Part shown: positions 34,242-43,491 of the stretch, in pieces
Numbering within the stretch: the first letter of the stretch is position 1
Layout of the letters: the number at the start of each line of letters is the position of its first letter
Source of the DNA: Pseudomonadales bacterium
GTDB lineage: Bacteria; Pseudomonadota; Gammaproteobacteria; Pseudomonadales; Pseudohongiellaceae
Assembly (NCBI GenBank): GCA_012103535.1
Contig: WLWQ01000004.1
Span: forward strand, 62,001-126,000
DNA length: 64,000 bases
Reading direction: 5' to 3'
Program-made: the position numbers and the translations under genes
The notes under the pieces: generated by a model
What the model was told of the DNA's origin: nothing
The model's input: only the letters and a program-made list of their open reading frames with translations
Database searches by the model: none

Positions 34242-35588
34242 ATGGTGACTAAAAAGCACCTTTCGCGACGCACTTTTCTTAAGGGCGTTGGTTTGCACGG
34301 ATTGGGCGCAAGCATAGCGCTGCCATATCTTGATGCCATGACACCAGCTTTTGCTGCAGCGACTCCTTCCGTTACGCGGGTTGCCTTTGTCTATACCGCG
34401 AATGGCATCATCATGCAGGATTGGACTCCTACCGAAACCGGAACGGATTTCGCATTTTCAAAGACATTAAAACCCATTGAGTCGTTTCGCGATCAAACAA
34501 CTGTGATCAGTGGGCTTGCCCACAAAAATGGAGAAGCGCTAGGTGATGGTCCGGGAGATCATGCTCGTGCCGGCGCCAGCTGGTTAACCGGTGCTCACCC
34601 GAAGAAGACGCAAGGGGCAGATATTAGTAATGGACAATCAATCGATCAGGTATTGGCGCAACAAATCGGTCAAACCACTCCGCTGCCTTCGCTAGAAATT
34701 GGATTACAGGATGTGCGTATGGTTGGTGGTTGTGATTCTGGTTATAGCTGCGCTTACAGTAATACTATTTCCTGGAGTTCACCAACAACGCCACTTCCCT
34801 ATGAAAATAATCCCCGTCGCGTATTCGAACGTTTGTTTGGTGATGGTGAAACTACTGATCCTGAAGCGCGCGCAATGCAATTACGCCAGAATCGAAGTCT
34901 CCTGGATTTCGTAATGGAAGATACTCAGCGTCTCGCTCCAAAACTAGGTGCTTCCGATAGAAGTAAGTTAGAGGATTATTTGGATTCTGTGCGAGAGGTT
35001 GAGCGGCGAATTCAAAATGTCGAGCAACGAGAAGCGGTGGAACTGCCAACGCTTGATCGGCCGGAAGGAATCCCGCCATCGTTTGAAGACCATGTCAAAA
35101 TTATGAGCGACCTGATTGCAATTGCATTCCAGGCAGATCTGACAAGAGTCGTCACTTTCATGTATAGCCGTGAAGGTGGAAATCGCACCTATCCTTCAAT
35201 CGGTGTACCAGATGCCCATCATGGATTATCCCATCACCAGAACGATCCTGTGCGAATGGGTAGGTTGCAGCAAATCGATGAGCATCATGTCGATATGCTT
35301 TCTTACTTTCTCGGTCGACTCAACGACTCACAAGATGAAATTGGATCTCTGCTCGATCAATCTCTGGTTCTCTATGGCAGTAGTTTGAGCGATTCCAATC
35401 GTCATACGCACGATAATTTACCGATTGTAATGGTAGGTGGCGGTAGTGGAAGAATACAAGGTGGGCAACATATTCGTGTTGCGGATGGCACGCCGATGAA
35501 CAATTTGTTGTTATCGGTAGCAGGTGGATTGGACGTGACTCTTGAGCAGTTTGGCGACAGTACTGGTCACCTTTCGCAGTTAGGATAA
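34242..35588 (+). CDS. DUF1552 protein with Tat signal
   Basis: Exported folded through Tat: SRRTFLKGVGLHGLGASIALPYL near the N-terminus (residues 8-30) holds the twin Arg. The rest is the DUF1552 domain (448 residues in all), related in fold to alkaline-phosphatase or sulfatase-like DUF1501 proteins, with HARAGASWLTG (about 106-116), ADLTRVVTFMYSREGG, GVPDAHHGLSHHQND and YGSSLSDSNRHTHDNLP. The His/Asp-rich segments could bind metal. The function is unknown, but the gene nearly always follows a DUF1592 gene in my knowledge of these families, as here. Confidence 0.88.
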   Translation: MVTKKHLSRRTFLKGVGLHGLGASIALPYLDAMTPAFAAATPSVTRVAFVYTANGIIMQDWTPTETGTDFAFSKTLKPIESFRDQTTVISGLAHKNGEALGDGPGDHARAGASWLTGAHPKKTQGADISNGQSIDQVLAQQIGQTTPLPSLEIGLQDVRMVGGCDSGYSCAYSNTISWSSPTTPLPYENNPRRVFERLFGDGETTDPEARAMQLRQNRSLLDFVMEDTQRLAPKLGASDRSKLEDYLDSVREVERRIQNVEQREAVELPTLDRPEGIPPSFEDHVKIMSDLIAIAFQADLTRVVTFMYSREGGNRTYPSIGVPDAHHGLSHHQNDPVRMGRLQQIDEHHVDMLSYFLGRLNDSQDEIGSLLDQSLVLYGSSLSDSNRHTHDNLPIVMVGGGSGRIQGGQHIRVADGTPMNNLLLSVAGGLDVTLEQFGDSTGHLSQLG

Positions 35589-35718
35589 TTCCTTAAAGAA
35601 CCAGTAAGATTTTTCGCTGGAATTATTGATAGTGTTATTGTGTTGAGCCACCCGACATAGACTGATTTAAGAACAGATTCGAGCGCAATTCGTTCAAATA
35701 ATTATTAACCATCTCCAG

Positions 35719-36360
35719 CTACTGTCCTTCCAGCCTATCTTGCAATTCTACTCTTGCCTCTAGAAGTGACATTAGCTGTTGTTGTACGAGTTCTTCCGCT
35801 GTCACTCGATTTCGTTCGCCAGCATCGTCATTTCGAAATAACATGTGTTCTATCAACACATCTAAAACGATTTGTTGGTTGCCTGCATATACGTCTGGGG
35901 CTATGCGATTCATCTGCTCAAGATAGGTCCTTCGCAGTTGTAGTTCTGCCATTCCTTCTTGACGGCTATCCAATAGCAGCAGCTCTGTTGAATTCAGTAC
36001 TGAACCTAGTCGGTCTCGGAGGTACTCATAGCTACTAATTTGTTGCAGTTGCTCAGGTGCCACCTGGCCGCTACTTGCTCGGGAGCTCAAATCCGCGCGC
36101 TCAGCTACGACTTCAACCAGGACGCGCTCGGCCTCGGCTCGACGTGATGGATTCCCGCCTAAGGAGTTAAGAAAATCTCCGTATTGAACTTCAACTTGCA
36201 TGCGGGCCATTGATTCAAAACGATTGGAAGATTGGTTTTGTTGTTCAAGATACGCCTGAATTGCAGACTGACTCGCAGTGGATCCGGGTTCATCTTGTCC
36301 GTAGCTATTGTTGATTGCTAGCTGAAGCGCTATGCATAGAATGATTAATTGCTTTGGCAT
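35719..36360 (-). CDS. Hypothetical exported helical protein
   Basis: Not recognised. The 213 residues begin with a signal peptide (about 1-21, cut near SYG-QDE). The mature protein is Gln/Glu/Leu-rich and almost entirely helical, probably a coiled coil or helical bundle, with no Cys in the mature part. It lies 64 bases downstream of the GT-C-like gene on the same strand, so the two may be co-transcribed. Confidence 0.6.
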   Translation of the reverse strand: MPKQLIILCIALQLAINNSYGQDEPGSTASQSAIQAYLEQQNQSSNRFESMARMQVEVQYGDFLNSLGGNPSRRAEAERVLVEVVAERADLSSRASSGQVAPEQLQQISSYEYLRDRLGSVLNSTELLLLDSRQEGMAELQLRRTYLEQMNRIAPDVYAGNQQIVLDVLIEHMLFRNDDAGERNRVTAEELVQQQLMSLLEARVELQDRLEGQ

Positions 36361-36424
36361 AAGTTGGGCTATTTAGTTTCTGTTAGTAGAAATTAGAACT
36401 GAATTTTAATGTGAATATTCTTGC

Positions 36425-38302
36425 TTACAAGCTTTCTTGCAATAATCGAATTTGTTCTGCCAAGCCTTCGCGGTTGGCGATTTCTGCAGAAAATTCTGAC
36501 TCAAACTCTTGTAAGACAGATTCAGCCTGATTTAAGTCTCCTGCTTCGATCAACCAGCCTATTCGCAACAAGTTTGTTCTCAAATCTCGGCGAATGTTAA
36601 AGGATTCTTCTGCTAATTCGGCAGCGAGAACATAGTTGCTCTCGCCAGCACTTAAAAGCGCTCGAAGTTGTAATAGATCGGGCCGACTCACAGCGAAAAG
36701 AGTGTTATTTGTTAGTTCCTGCAAAATAATGTCTACACTGGTTCGAGGTACCTGCTGACAGGCACCGCTATTGATTCCAATGACCAGGTTATTTAAGAGT
36801 GCAACTACCGAGAAATCTTGTTGTGCATTTTGTGCCTGGATTCGCAAATCTTCTGCAGATGGAAATTCAATGCCATTTAGGAGACAGCCAAACTCTAAGG
36901 ATCGTACATAACCAGAGAGACCAGCATTTCCAGATGCAATAAATTCTTTTTGTAGTTCAAATCCGGTAGAAATATCCCCCAGGTTTGCAACTGTTTGAAT
37001 AAGATGAGTCTGTGCACGGTAGGAATCGGGTCGGTAAAACACTTCTGCGTAGGCGTGCTCGAGTGAATCTCCCCAGATTGTTGATTGCTGTAATGACACG
37101 AAACACAGCCAAAGGAAAAATAAACAAGAAATGGATCCTAACTGCATTCGTCGCGTTGTCCATTTTTCCCAGGCCCAGTGTAAGCTAAACACGATTGCGA
37201 ATATCGGCCCTAACATAGGTAAATAGTTTCGATGCTCAAAATACATTTCCAATGGTAGAAAAGTAGACTCTAAAGAGTGACCGAATAGAAACCACAAAAT
37301 GGCAAAAGCAATAACCGTAAATTTATTTCTATAACGAAAGGCAAAGGCAATGCTGCAAGCGATTATCAAGAATGAAAGGAGAACAGGAATCGCCAAGAGC
37401 GTGTTGTAAATCGGAAAATCATCGTGGAACAGACTATAAGCACCAGAACGCGGCACTAAGATTGCAAGTAGATAACTAAGCAATACAGGAAACTGAGTAA
37501 ACACCCGTTCCAGTAGTGTGAATGATTTCAGATCATAATCTGCAATTACTGTGGGTAAATAAAATAGAAACGCAATTGCACCCAACATCAGAGGCAGAAA
37601 CACTGCGCCAATTCTGGCTCGATTCAATTCACTACTATTTTTAGCGCTGTTAAGTATGGTTAGTTCTAAAGCGGCCAGATAGACATAGATTAAAACGCCA
37701 TTTTCTTTGCTAAGTAGCCCAAGTAATGCTGCAACCACTGGAATAGTAACCATTAAAACTACGAAGAGGTTTTTTCCAGAAACCATGAACCTATTTCTGC
37801 TCCATAGATATCCGACCATCCCTAGCAAAGTAAAAAAGCTGGCAAGCAGATTCATTCGTTGTACTACATAAAGCACATTGCCAACTTGCATAGGGTGGAC
37901 CATCCAAATAAAGACAACTAGCGCAATTAAAGGTGTAGGCAGTGCGAATCGGGGGCTAATTTTCCCTGTAGTTAAAAAGAGTGCAGCAATCAAACCGCCG
38001 TTTATGAGATGAATCGCTAAATTGATGATCTTGAAGTTGAATGGATTTGCAGGCCAAGACTCAGCTTGCAACAAAAAGCTCAGCATCGACAGTGGACGAC
38101 CCATAAATCCTGAGATTCCATTACTGGATAAGATGAATAGCTGGTTCCAGCTTGCTTCGGCTGGGAGTTGGCTGAGTAAAGCCAAATTCGGAAAATCATC
38201 CAGCAGAAAACTCCCTGAAAAACCCTGCCAATAAATGGCCGCTACAAAAAAGGCAGCAATCAAGCAAAGTAAAGAAAGTTGAACTTTGGGATTTCCAATC
38301 AT
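36425..38302 (-). CDS. Polytopic membrane protein, TMTC/GT-C-like with TPR-like tail
   Basis: 625 residues: about ten to twelve membrane helices (to about residue 410) and a soluble helical C-terminal region with repeat-like helices (about 430-625). The first periplasmic loop has the acidic motif FLLDDFPNLALL (about 31-42), as in GT-C glycosyltransferases, and a later MVHPMQVGNVLYVVQRMN segment (about 134-151) typical of the TMTC-like family. I infer a lipid-linked sugar transferase acting at the periplasmic face on a protein or pilin, but the substrate is unknown. Confidence 0.7.
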   Translation of the reverse strand: MIGNPKVQLSLLCLIAAFFVAAIYWQGFSGSFLLDDFPNLALLSQLPAEASWNQLFILSSNGISGFMGRPLSMLSFLLQAESWPANPFNFKIINLAIHLINGGLIAALFLTTGKISPRFALPTPLIALVVFIWMVHPMQVGNVLYVVQRMNLLASFFTLLGMVGYLWSRNRFMVSGKNLFVVLMVTIPVVAALLGLLSKENGVLIYVYLAALELTILNSAKNSSELNRARIGAVFLPLMLGAIAFLFYLPTVIADYDLKSFTLLERVFTQFPVLLSYLLAILVPRSGAYSLFHDDFPIYNTLLAIPVLLSFLIIACSIAFAFRYRNKFTVIAFAILWFLFGHSLESTFLPLEMYFEHRNYLPMLGPIFAIVFSLHWAWEKWTTRRMQLGSISCLFFLWLCFVSLQQSTIWGDSLEHAYAEVFYRPDSYRAQTHLIQTVANLGDISTGFELQKEFIASGNAGLSGYVRSLEFGCLLNGIEFPSAEDLRIQAQNAQQDFSVVALLNNLVIGINSGACQQVPRTSVDIILQELTNNTLFAVSRPDLLQLRALLSAGESNYVLAAELAEESFNIRRDLRTNLLRIGWLIEAGDLNQAESVLQEFESEFSAEIANREGLAEQIRLLQESL

Positions 38303-38428
38303 ATTTGGAAGAGTAGTCTAATTAGTTTTGCTTCTTAGTAGTAAGAATTTTTGCAAATGGCAGGCTGCTTTAAGGGGACTAATAAATGAATAGTTGTAAC
38401 TACTTAATCCATACTTTTTTAATGGAAA

Positions 38429-38458
38429 AATTCCCGACTCCTGCAAGAGTCGGGAATT
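38429..38458 (-). terminator. Rho-independent terminator of the cupin gene
   Basis: 12-bp perfect stem AATTCCCGACTC / GAGTCGGGAATT with a 6-base loop; on the minus strand it is followed by TTTTTCC. It begins 8 bases after the cupin stop. Confidence 0.82.
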
Positions 38459-38465
38459 AGTTTTA

Positions 38466-39020
38466 CTAGTCTTGTAGTACTGGATGCAAATAGCCTGTTG
38501 GGAGAGTTTGATCCGGGTCAACTCGAATACTCAGGTAAGTAACCTGTTCCTGGATATGGCGAAAGCCATGGGGTACACCTGCAGGAATTACTACAACGTC
38601 ACCCGCCGAGATTGTCTGCACTTGACCATTAACAACAGTGCGACTGCCACTTGGACCAATCAGCTCCATTACTGCGGTAACGTTGTCAGGAAATTCTCTT
38701 GCATCTGATTGCTCGCCACCCGTAACTAGAACGCCCGAGCCTGATAACACATAATAAACTTCGGTTACTCGATGGTGAATGATGGCATTAACCTCTTCGC
38801 CTTCAGTGCGATTGCCAGCTCGGCGCAGTATTCCTACAGCGACATTAATGTCATCGCCAATGTCTACAATTCTGATTTGTTGGTCGATGGCTTCGCCCAA
38901 TGCCTCGAATACGGTCATGATCTCGCCGGACGAGATATGGGTAGCGTTGTCAGCGGCCTGCGCCGTAAGTCCTGTTGGAATTAGGCAAAATAGCATCGCT
39001 GTTATTATCTTGTTTTTCAT
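38466..39020 (-). CDS. Exported cupin-domain protein
   Basis: A single cupin barrel of 184 residues with a signal peptide (about 1-22). Motif 1 reads IHHRVTEVYYVLSGSG (about 82-97), motif 2 GDVVVIPAGVPHGFRHI (about 144-160). The metal-ligand set is nearly complete (His, His, Glu and the late His). Such exported cupins are often uncharacterised dioxygenase or isomerase-like proteins. It is followed by its own terminator and is probably monocistronic. Confidence 0.8.
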   Translation of the reverse strand: MKNKIITAMLFCLIPTGLTAQAADNATHISSGEIMTVFEALGEAIDQQIRIVDIGDDINVAVGILRRAGNRTEGEEVNAIIHHRVTEVYYVLSGSGVLVTGGEQSDAREFPDNVTAVMELIGPSGSRTVVNGQVQTISAGDVVVIPAGVPHGFRHIQEQVTYLSIRVDPDQTLPTGYLHPVLQD

Positions 39021-39089
39021 TCTAATTACTCCTGATGTGGAAACTGCACCCTAAAAATAATACTGGAAATGCCAGCTTCATTCAGTAAA

Positions 39090-39120
39090 AAACCCCAGCC
39101 CGCAATGCGGATTGGGGTTT
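39090..39120 (-). terminator. Rho-independent terminator of the FAH gene
   Basis: AAACCCCA / TGGGGTTT arms with an inner CCGC/GCGG stem; on the minus strand it is followed by TTTTTTAC. It lies about 64 bases after the FAH stop. Confidence 0.78.
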
Positions 39121-39183
39121 CATTACTATTTCTTAATTGTCTGCGCGGATGTCCTAAAGTTTTAGTATTCTCGCACAATATTT

Positions 39184-40350
39184 CTATCTATCCCGATAGG
39201 AAGACGTTGGAGGTAACTGCGCACCAGATAGATCGTCTGGAATAGTAAGCTCTGCTCTCACTGTGTGAGTCAGAGTCCCAATTCCTTCGATGCTGGCTTG
39301 AATAGTTTCTCCGTCCACCAGGTATCCAGAACCCGTGGCGCGCTGTACTCGACCAGCGCCGGTGCCACCTGAAGTACCGCTTTGCATTACATCACCTGGG
39401 AATACTGTGATTAATGATGAAGCATACTCGATCAATTCTGGGATATTGTGAATCATGTCACCAGCTTGCGCTTCTTGCACAGTTACACCATCAATAACGG
39501 TGATCTGATGTAATCGATCCATTGGGTCGCCATAGAATTCTTTAGGCACTATCCAGGGGCCGTGAGGTGCGAAAGTGTCATGTCCTTTACCGACGAACCA
39601 ATCTGAACGAACTCCGTAGCCACCTGGTGGTCGGCCGCCGCGATCAGAAACGTCCATTGCCACCATATACCCGAAGACGTGGTCATAAGCGCGGTTAGCT
39701 GAGATGTACTTTCCAGCCTTGCCAAAAACGATGGCCATCTCGACTTCATATTCAATTTCGTCACGACCAAATGGCAGGATGATATCTTCGCCGTCACCGA
39801 CGATTGCACCACGTGTTGGTTTCAGGAAAAGGTAAGGAACGCCACGGTCTTCCTGGCGCTCACGTGTTCTTTGCTCCAATTGTTCGGCAGTGCAGCCTTC
39901 GCAGGCGTGGGTGTAAAAGTTCACCGCCGCATTCATTACTTTGCTGGGATACTGAATGGGCGCGAGGATATCTACTGAATCCACAGCATGCACATAACCA
40001 GGTCGGTTGCTGCCACTTAGATGATTCTCTTCAACAAGCCAGTTCATGACTTCGTAGACTCGACCTTTCAGGCCATACTCGTATTGCTCGATCAATCCAA
40101 GCATATCGCCAGGTATGGTGAGGTTTGCATATCTAGGAAGTAGTTCCATGGCGCGGTTGGCGGCCACCAGATCCACAATAAGTGAATCGTCGCGAACGAC
40201 GAGGCCGACAAACGGCACGTCTTCAACTGCAAAGGTTCCTACTTTGAAAGGTTCGACAGACTCTGAGGCTTGGCCGTAGACGTGGGCTGAGCCGGCAGCA
40301 AATACCAACGCCAATCCAAGCGTCAGGGAGGCCAGTGTTTTTCTTATCAT
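39184..40350 (-). CDS. Exported fumarylacetoacetate hydrolase-family protein
   Basis: FAH-type C-C hydrolase or isomerase of 388 residues with an unusual Sec signal peptide (about 1-26), so it should act in the periplasm. The FAH core shows YLFLKPTRGAIVGDGEDIILP (about 171-191), the metal-binding EYEVEMAIVFGK (about 200-211), GYMVAMDVSDRGGRPPGG and DVMQSGTSGGTG near residue 316. A CxxC in the middle (HACEGC) is not typical of the family. FAH members usually act in the cytosol on aromatic or ketoacid breakdown products, so the exported form is notable. It is divergent from the M20 gene. Confidence 0.83.
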   Translation of the reverse strand: MIRKTLASLTLGLALVFAAGSAHVYGQASESVEPFKVGTFAVEDVPFVGLVVRDDSLIVDLVAANRAMELLPRYANLTIPGDMLGLIEQYEYGLKGRVYEVMNWLVEENHLSGSNRPGYVHAVDSVDILAPIQYPSKVMNAAVNFYTHACEGCTAEQLEQRTRERQEDRGVPYLFLKPTRGAIVGDGEDIILPFGRDEIEYEVEMAIVFGKAGKYISANRAYDHVFGYMVAMDVSDRGGRPPGGYGVRSDWFVGKGHDTFAPHGPWIVPKEFYGDPMDRLHQITVIDGVTVQEAQAGDMIHNIPELIEYASSLITVFPGDVMQSGTSGGTGAGRVQRATGSGYLVDGETIQASIEGIGTLTHTVRAELTIPDDLSGAQLPPTSSYRDR

Positions 40351-40528
40351 GTTTCTCTCCCGTGTGGGGCACTAAAAAGATGTATAGGGCTTCTAAGAGG
40401 AGTAAAGGTATCTTTCTACCGGGAACTTGTCCAGATTTATAAAGCCCACATAGTAGAGGTCATATTTGGCGACTTCCGATAATATTCGCCTTATAGGTCA
40501 ACTATTTAGCTGTATCGGAGTCATCCTA

Positions 40529-42085
40529 ATGAGTTTCAGAATTATGCAACATTTTATTACGCCTTTGGTCTCCTCCTGTTTCGTATTTGCAGTCTCGTTT
40601 TCAAGCAATGCTCAGCAATCGACTCTGGAAATTTCTGCTGCCGTAGACGAATACAGAAGTGAGCGCGAAAGCGAACTAATCCAGGACTTTATCGATCTTC
40701 TGTCTTTGCCAAATGATTCAGCCAGCCTCGAGGACATGAATGCCAATGTTGATCTGATTACCGAGATGCTGGAGAGTCGCGGGATCGAGACTCAAGTACT
40801 TAGCGCGGGCAGGGCACCGTATATCTATGGGGAAATAATTACGCCTGGTGCGACGGAAACTTTGCTGCTCTACGCCCACTTCGATGGCCAGCCGGTACAA
40901 GAAGAAAACTGGACCTATCCTCCATTCACACCAACTTTAGTCGATGCACCTCTACCAGAAGGGCAGCCAATAGTTTTAAGTTCGGTAGCAGGAAATTTCG
41001 ATCCTGAGTGGCGACTCTACGCTCGCTCTGCCGGCGATGACAAGATGCCGGTCATTGCCATAATTCATACTCTGGATGCCCTTCGCGCCAATGGCATCGA
41101 ACTTTCAGTCAATTTAAAACTCCTGTTCGACGGAGAAGAGGAACGCGGTTCTCCAACTCTGGGGCAAGTCATCGATGATAATCCCAGATTGTTCGACGCC
41201 GATCTGCTGCTGTTTTGTGATGGGCCAATGCATCAATCCCGCCGCGCCCAGCTCGTATTTGGTGTGAGAGGAAGCGGTACCGTAGATATCACAACTTACG
41301 GTGCAACCCGTCCACTACACTCTGGTCACTACGGTAACTGGGCACCGAATCCAATTATGCGCTTGTCCTATTTATTGACCAGTATGAGAGATGAACAGGG
41401 ACGGATTCTTGTAGATGGTTACTACGATAATGTGGCGACACTTTCTGAGGCTGAGCGCTCCGCGATAAATGCTATGCCAGACACCAGCGCTGGATTACAA
41501 GATGAACTATCGGTTCATACCCCAGAAGGCGCCGGTGTGCGACTCGAAGAACTGGTTACACTGCCAGCAATAAACGCTAGAGGAATAGTCGCTGGTGGAG
41601 TAGGAGTGCAAGGTCGAAATATTATCCTTCCCAGCGCAACTGTTTCGCTTAATTTGCGCATGGTGCCGAACCAGCAACCCAGTAGACTTAGAGAGTTAAT
41701 AGAGGCTCATGTGGAAAGCGAAGGCTTCTATATCGTGCATGAAGATCCAACCGAAGAAGAGCTTCGCAACAATGAGAAGGTGGCGAAACTCGATTGGCGT
41801 GGTACGGGTAACGCTGGATTGCGCACACCAATGGATAGTCCCATTGCACAAAAACTAGTTAGTATCATGCAGGAATTGACGCCTGACTTGATTTTAACTC
41901 CCAGTATGGGTGGAACACTTCCACTCAATGCTTTTGACGAACGAACAGATACGCCGATTATCGTTCTGCCGTTAGCGAACCACGACAATAATCAACATGG
42001 AAGAAACGAAAATATTCGCTTGCAGAATATATGGGACGCAATGTCTGTATACGGAGTAGTGCTGGCGCAATTTGGCAACAGATAA
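40529..42085 (+). CDS. Exported M20 family metallopeptidase
   Basis: Zinc hydrolase of 518 residues from the ATG at 40529, which has CGGAG 9 bases upstream; a signal peptide follows (ending SNAQQ). Metal ligands are visible: LLLYAHFDGQP (His and Asp-containing first site, about 110-120), SAGDDK (about 171-176), the DGEEERGSP pair (about 206-214) and a late His in ANHDNNQHGRNE. A lid/dimer domain lies between. The family removes amino acids or acyl groups from peptides; the substrate is unknown. It is divergent from the exported FAH gene. Confidence 0.87.
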   Translation: MSFRIMQHFITPLVSSCFVFAVSFSSNAQQSTLEISAAVDEYRSERESELIQDFIDLLSLPNDSASLEDMNANVDLITEMLESRGIETQVLSAGRAPYIYGEIITPGATETLLLYAHFDGQPVQEENWTYPPFTPTLVDAPLPEGQPIVLSSVAGNFDPEWRLYARSAGDDKMPVIAIIHTLDALRANGIELSVNLKLLFDGEEERGSPTLGQVIDDNPRLFDADLLLFCDGPMHQSRRAQLVFGVRGSGTVDITTYGATRPLHSGHYGNWAPNPIMRLSYLLTSMRDEQGRILVDGYYDNVATLSEAERSAINAMPDTSAGLQDELSVHTPEGAGVRLEELVTLPAINARGIVAGGVGVQGRNIILPSATVSLNLRMVPNQQPSRLRELIEAHVESEGFYIVHEDPTEEELRNNEKVAKLDWRGTGNAGLRTPMDSPIAQKLVSIMQELTPDLILTPSMGGTLPLNAFDERTDTPIIVLPLANHDNNQHGRNENIRLQNIWDAMSVYGVVLAQFGNR

Positions 42086-42167
42086 TGGTTGTCTATATTT
42101 CGTTAATAGTTAGAACTGGCACTTGATGTGAGCGTAATTCGACTTATGTCGAATGAGTAAATTGAAT

Positions 42168-42569
42168 TTATTCGTTGGGACGTGCAAGAGTAATAGTCAT
42201 TAACCAATCCATGTCGCCTTCTAACGGCCTGTCACCAGCGGGCATACCGTTTTCTTCCAATATATGTGCCATTAAATTGGTGGATTGCACCACGCTCAAG
42301 CTACCGGGCTGATCGAGAGGCATGGTATTGGCGATTCGTGCATAGAGCGCGGCTGCAGGTACACCCGCCCAGATAGCATCGAATGATCGACCGGTAAATT
42401 CCTGCACGCTATGACAGCGTTGGCAGAGAGTTTCGAACACCGCCTCTCCGCGTTCCGACTGTTGGGCGGTGTAAATTCCATCCATGGAAGTTTCTGGAAG
42501 CTGTTCGCCACAGCTTGCGAGCAGTGCTAGTGCGACAGCACTGACTGCCCGCGTCATCCTTGATTGCAT
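42168..42569 (-). CDS. Cytochrome c lipoprotein
   Basis: Short single-haem lipoprotein of 133 residues from the ATG at 42569, which lies four bases after the upstream gene's stop. Lipobox ALLASC is at about residues 10-16. The haem site is CQRCH (about 48-52), with a late Met ligand candidate in NTMPLDQPG (about 80). The longer frame overlaps the upstream gene and lacks signal logic. It is the third gene of a cytochrome/propeller operon. Confidence 0.82.
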   Translation of the reverse strand: MQSRMTRAVSAVALALLASCGEQLPETSMDGIYTAQQSERGEAVFETLCQRCHSVQEFTGRSFDAIWAGVPAAALYARIANTMPLDQPGSLSVVQSTNLMAHILEENGMPAGDRPLEGDMDWLMTITLARPNE

Positions 42570-42573
42570 GGGG

Positions 42574-43491
42574 CTACGGCCTTGGTGGAAAGTCGAACTG
42601 CAAGGCGGATGGACATTGATCGCCGGTTGCGTCTCCCAGGACCCATGCCTCAAGAGCTTGACGCTCTGGATCATCCTGGGAATACCAACGCCTTCCGCCA
42701 TTATGCATTAGGTCTCCACCGGCGTTCGGGTGCAGAGGTTTGTGCAGAAAGCGGCTGTAATCAGGTCGGCCTGGATCGACAAATGTCATCAACTCAGCGA
42801 ATGACTCTTGTGACTGTTCTACCGTCCAATAACTGTTATCTGGGTTAGGAATGGCAAACTGTCCACTATGACATTCAGTGCAAGGCATGGCGTTATCAAT
42901 TGGATTAACGAATATTGGCTGCACGCAAGCGCGGAAGAATTCGAAATCTACATCGACTGTGGGTTCGGCACCTGCGCTGGGATCGCCAGTCGCAATCCAC
43001 TGGGCGATCAATCGATATTCACTGTGATCAGATGAATCCCAAAAAATGCCGCCGGAATGTGCTTCACCTCCAGCGGTAGGTGCAAGCGGTGCCGCTAGTA
43101 TACGACTGGTTTCCGGTGCGCTTGGATTAACAAGCAGAGCAACGTTTGCCATATTTTCACGCGACTGTGCTTCGGTCCAAAATACTTCACCGTTTTCTTC
43201 TGTTAGTGGTAGCAATCCTAGTGGGGCATTGGCTTGAACTGTATGACAGGCTACGCAAGCAGTATCAGAGCCGACAAAGCCACCGCGATAACGGATAAAG
43301 ATTGGCTCTACAGATTCTCTATAGAATTCAAAATCCAGGCCCTTTGGAGTATCTCTTGTTACCGCAGCATCGCCAGTCTGTACAGTCTGTACAGTCTGTG
43401 GTGCGGAGGGTGCAGACTCTTGTTCGCTGCAACCAACAACGAAAACAGTTGCCGCAACCAGGAACAACGCTTGAGTAGCACGACTTATCAT
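42574..43491 (-). CDS. Two-haem-motif cytochrome lipoprotein
   Basis: Lipoprotein of 305 residues: lipobox VVGC (about 18-21), a low-complexity linker with TVQTVQ repeats, then two similar halves, each with a haem-binding motif, CVACH (about 82-86) and CTECH (about 203-207). Each half also has a repeated pattern (FEF.R..V.PIF, and ..NPDN/..TEA..S..). This resembles an internal duplication. The role is probably electron transfer in the periplasm. The start overlaps the stop of the upstream propeller gene by four bases (ATGA). Confidence 0.83.
   Translation of the reverse strand: MISRATQALFLVAATVFVVGCSEQESAPSAPQTVQTVQTGDAAVTRDTPKGLDFEFYRESVEPIFIRYRGGFVGSDTACVACHTVQANAPLGLLPLTEENGEVFWTEAQSRENMANVALLVNPSAPETSRILAAPLAPTAGGEAHSGGIFWDSSDHSEYRLIAQWIATGDPSAGAEPTVDVDFEFFRACVQPIFVNPIDNAMPCTECHSGQFAIPNPDNSYWTVEQSQESFAELMTFVDPGRPDYSRFLHKPLHPNAGGDLMHNGGRRWYSQDDPERQALEAWVLGDATGDQCPSALQFDFPPRP

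Noticed and set aside
43372..43400. Tandem 9-base repeat (CAGTCTGTA)
   Set aside because: It is only three copies within the coding linker (TVQTVQ) of the cytochrome lipoprotein and needs no further explanation.
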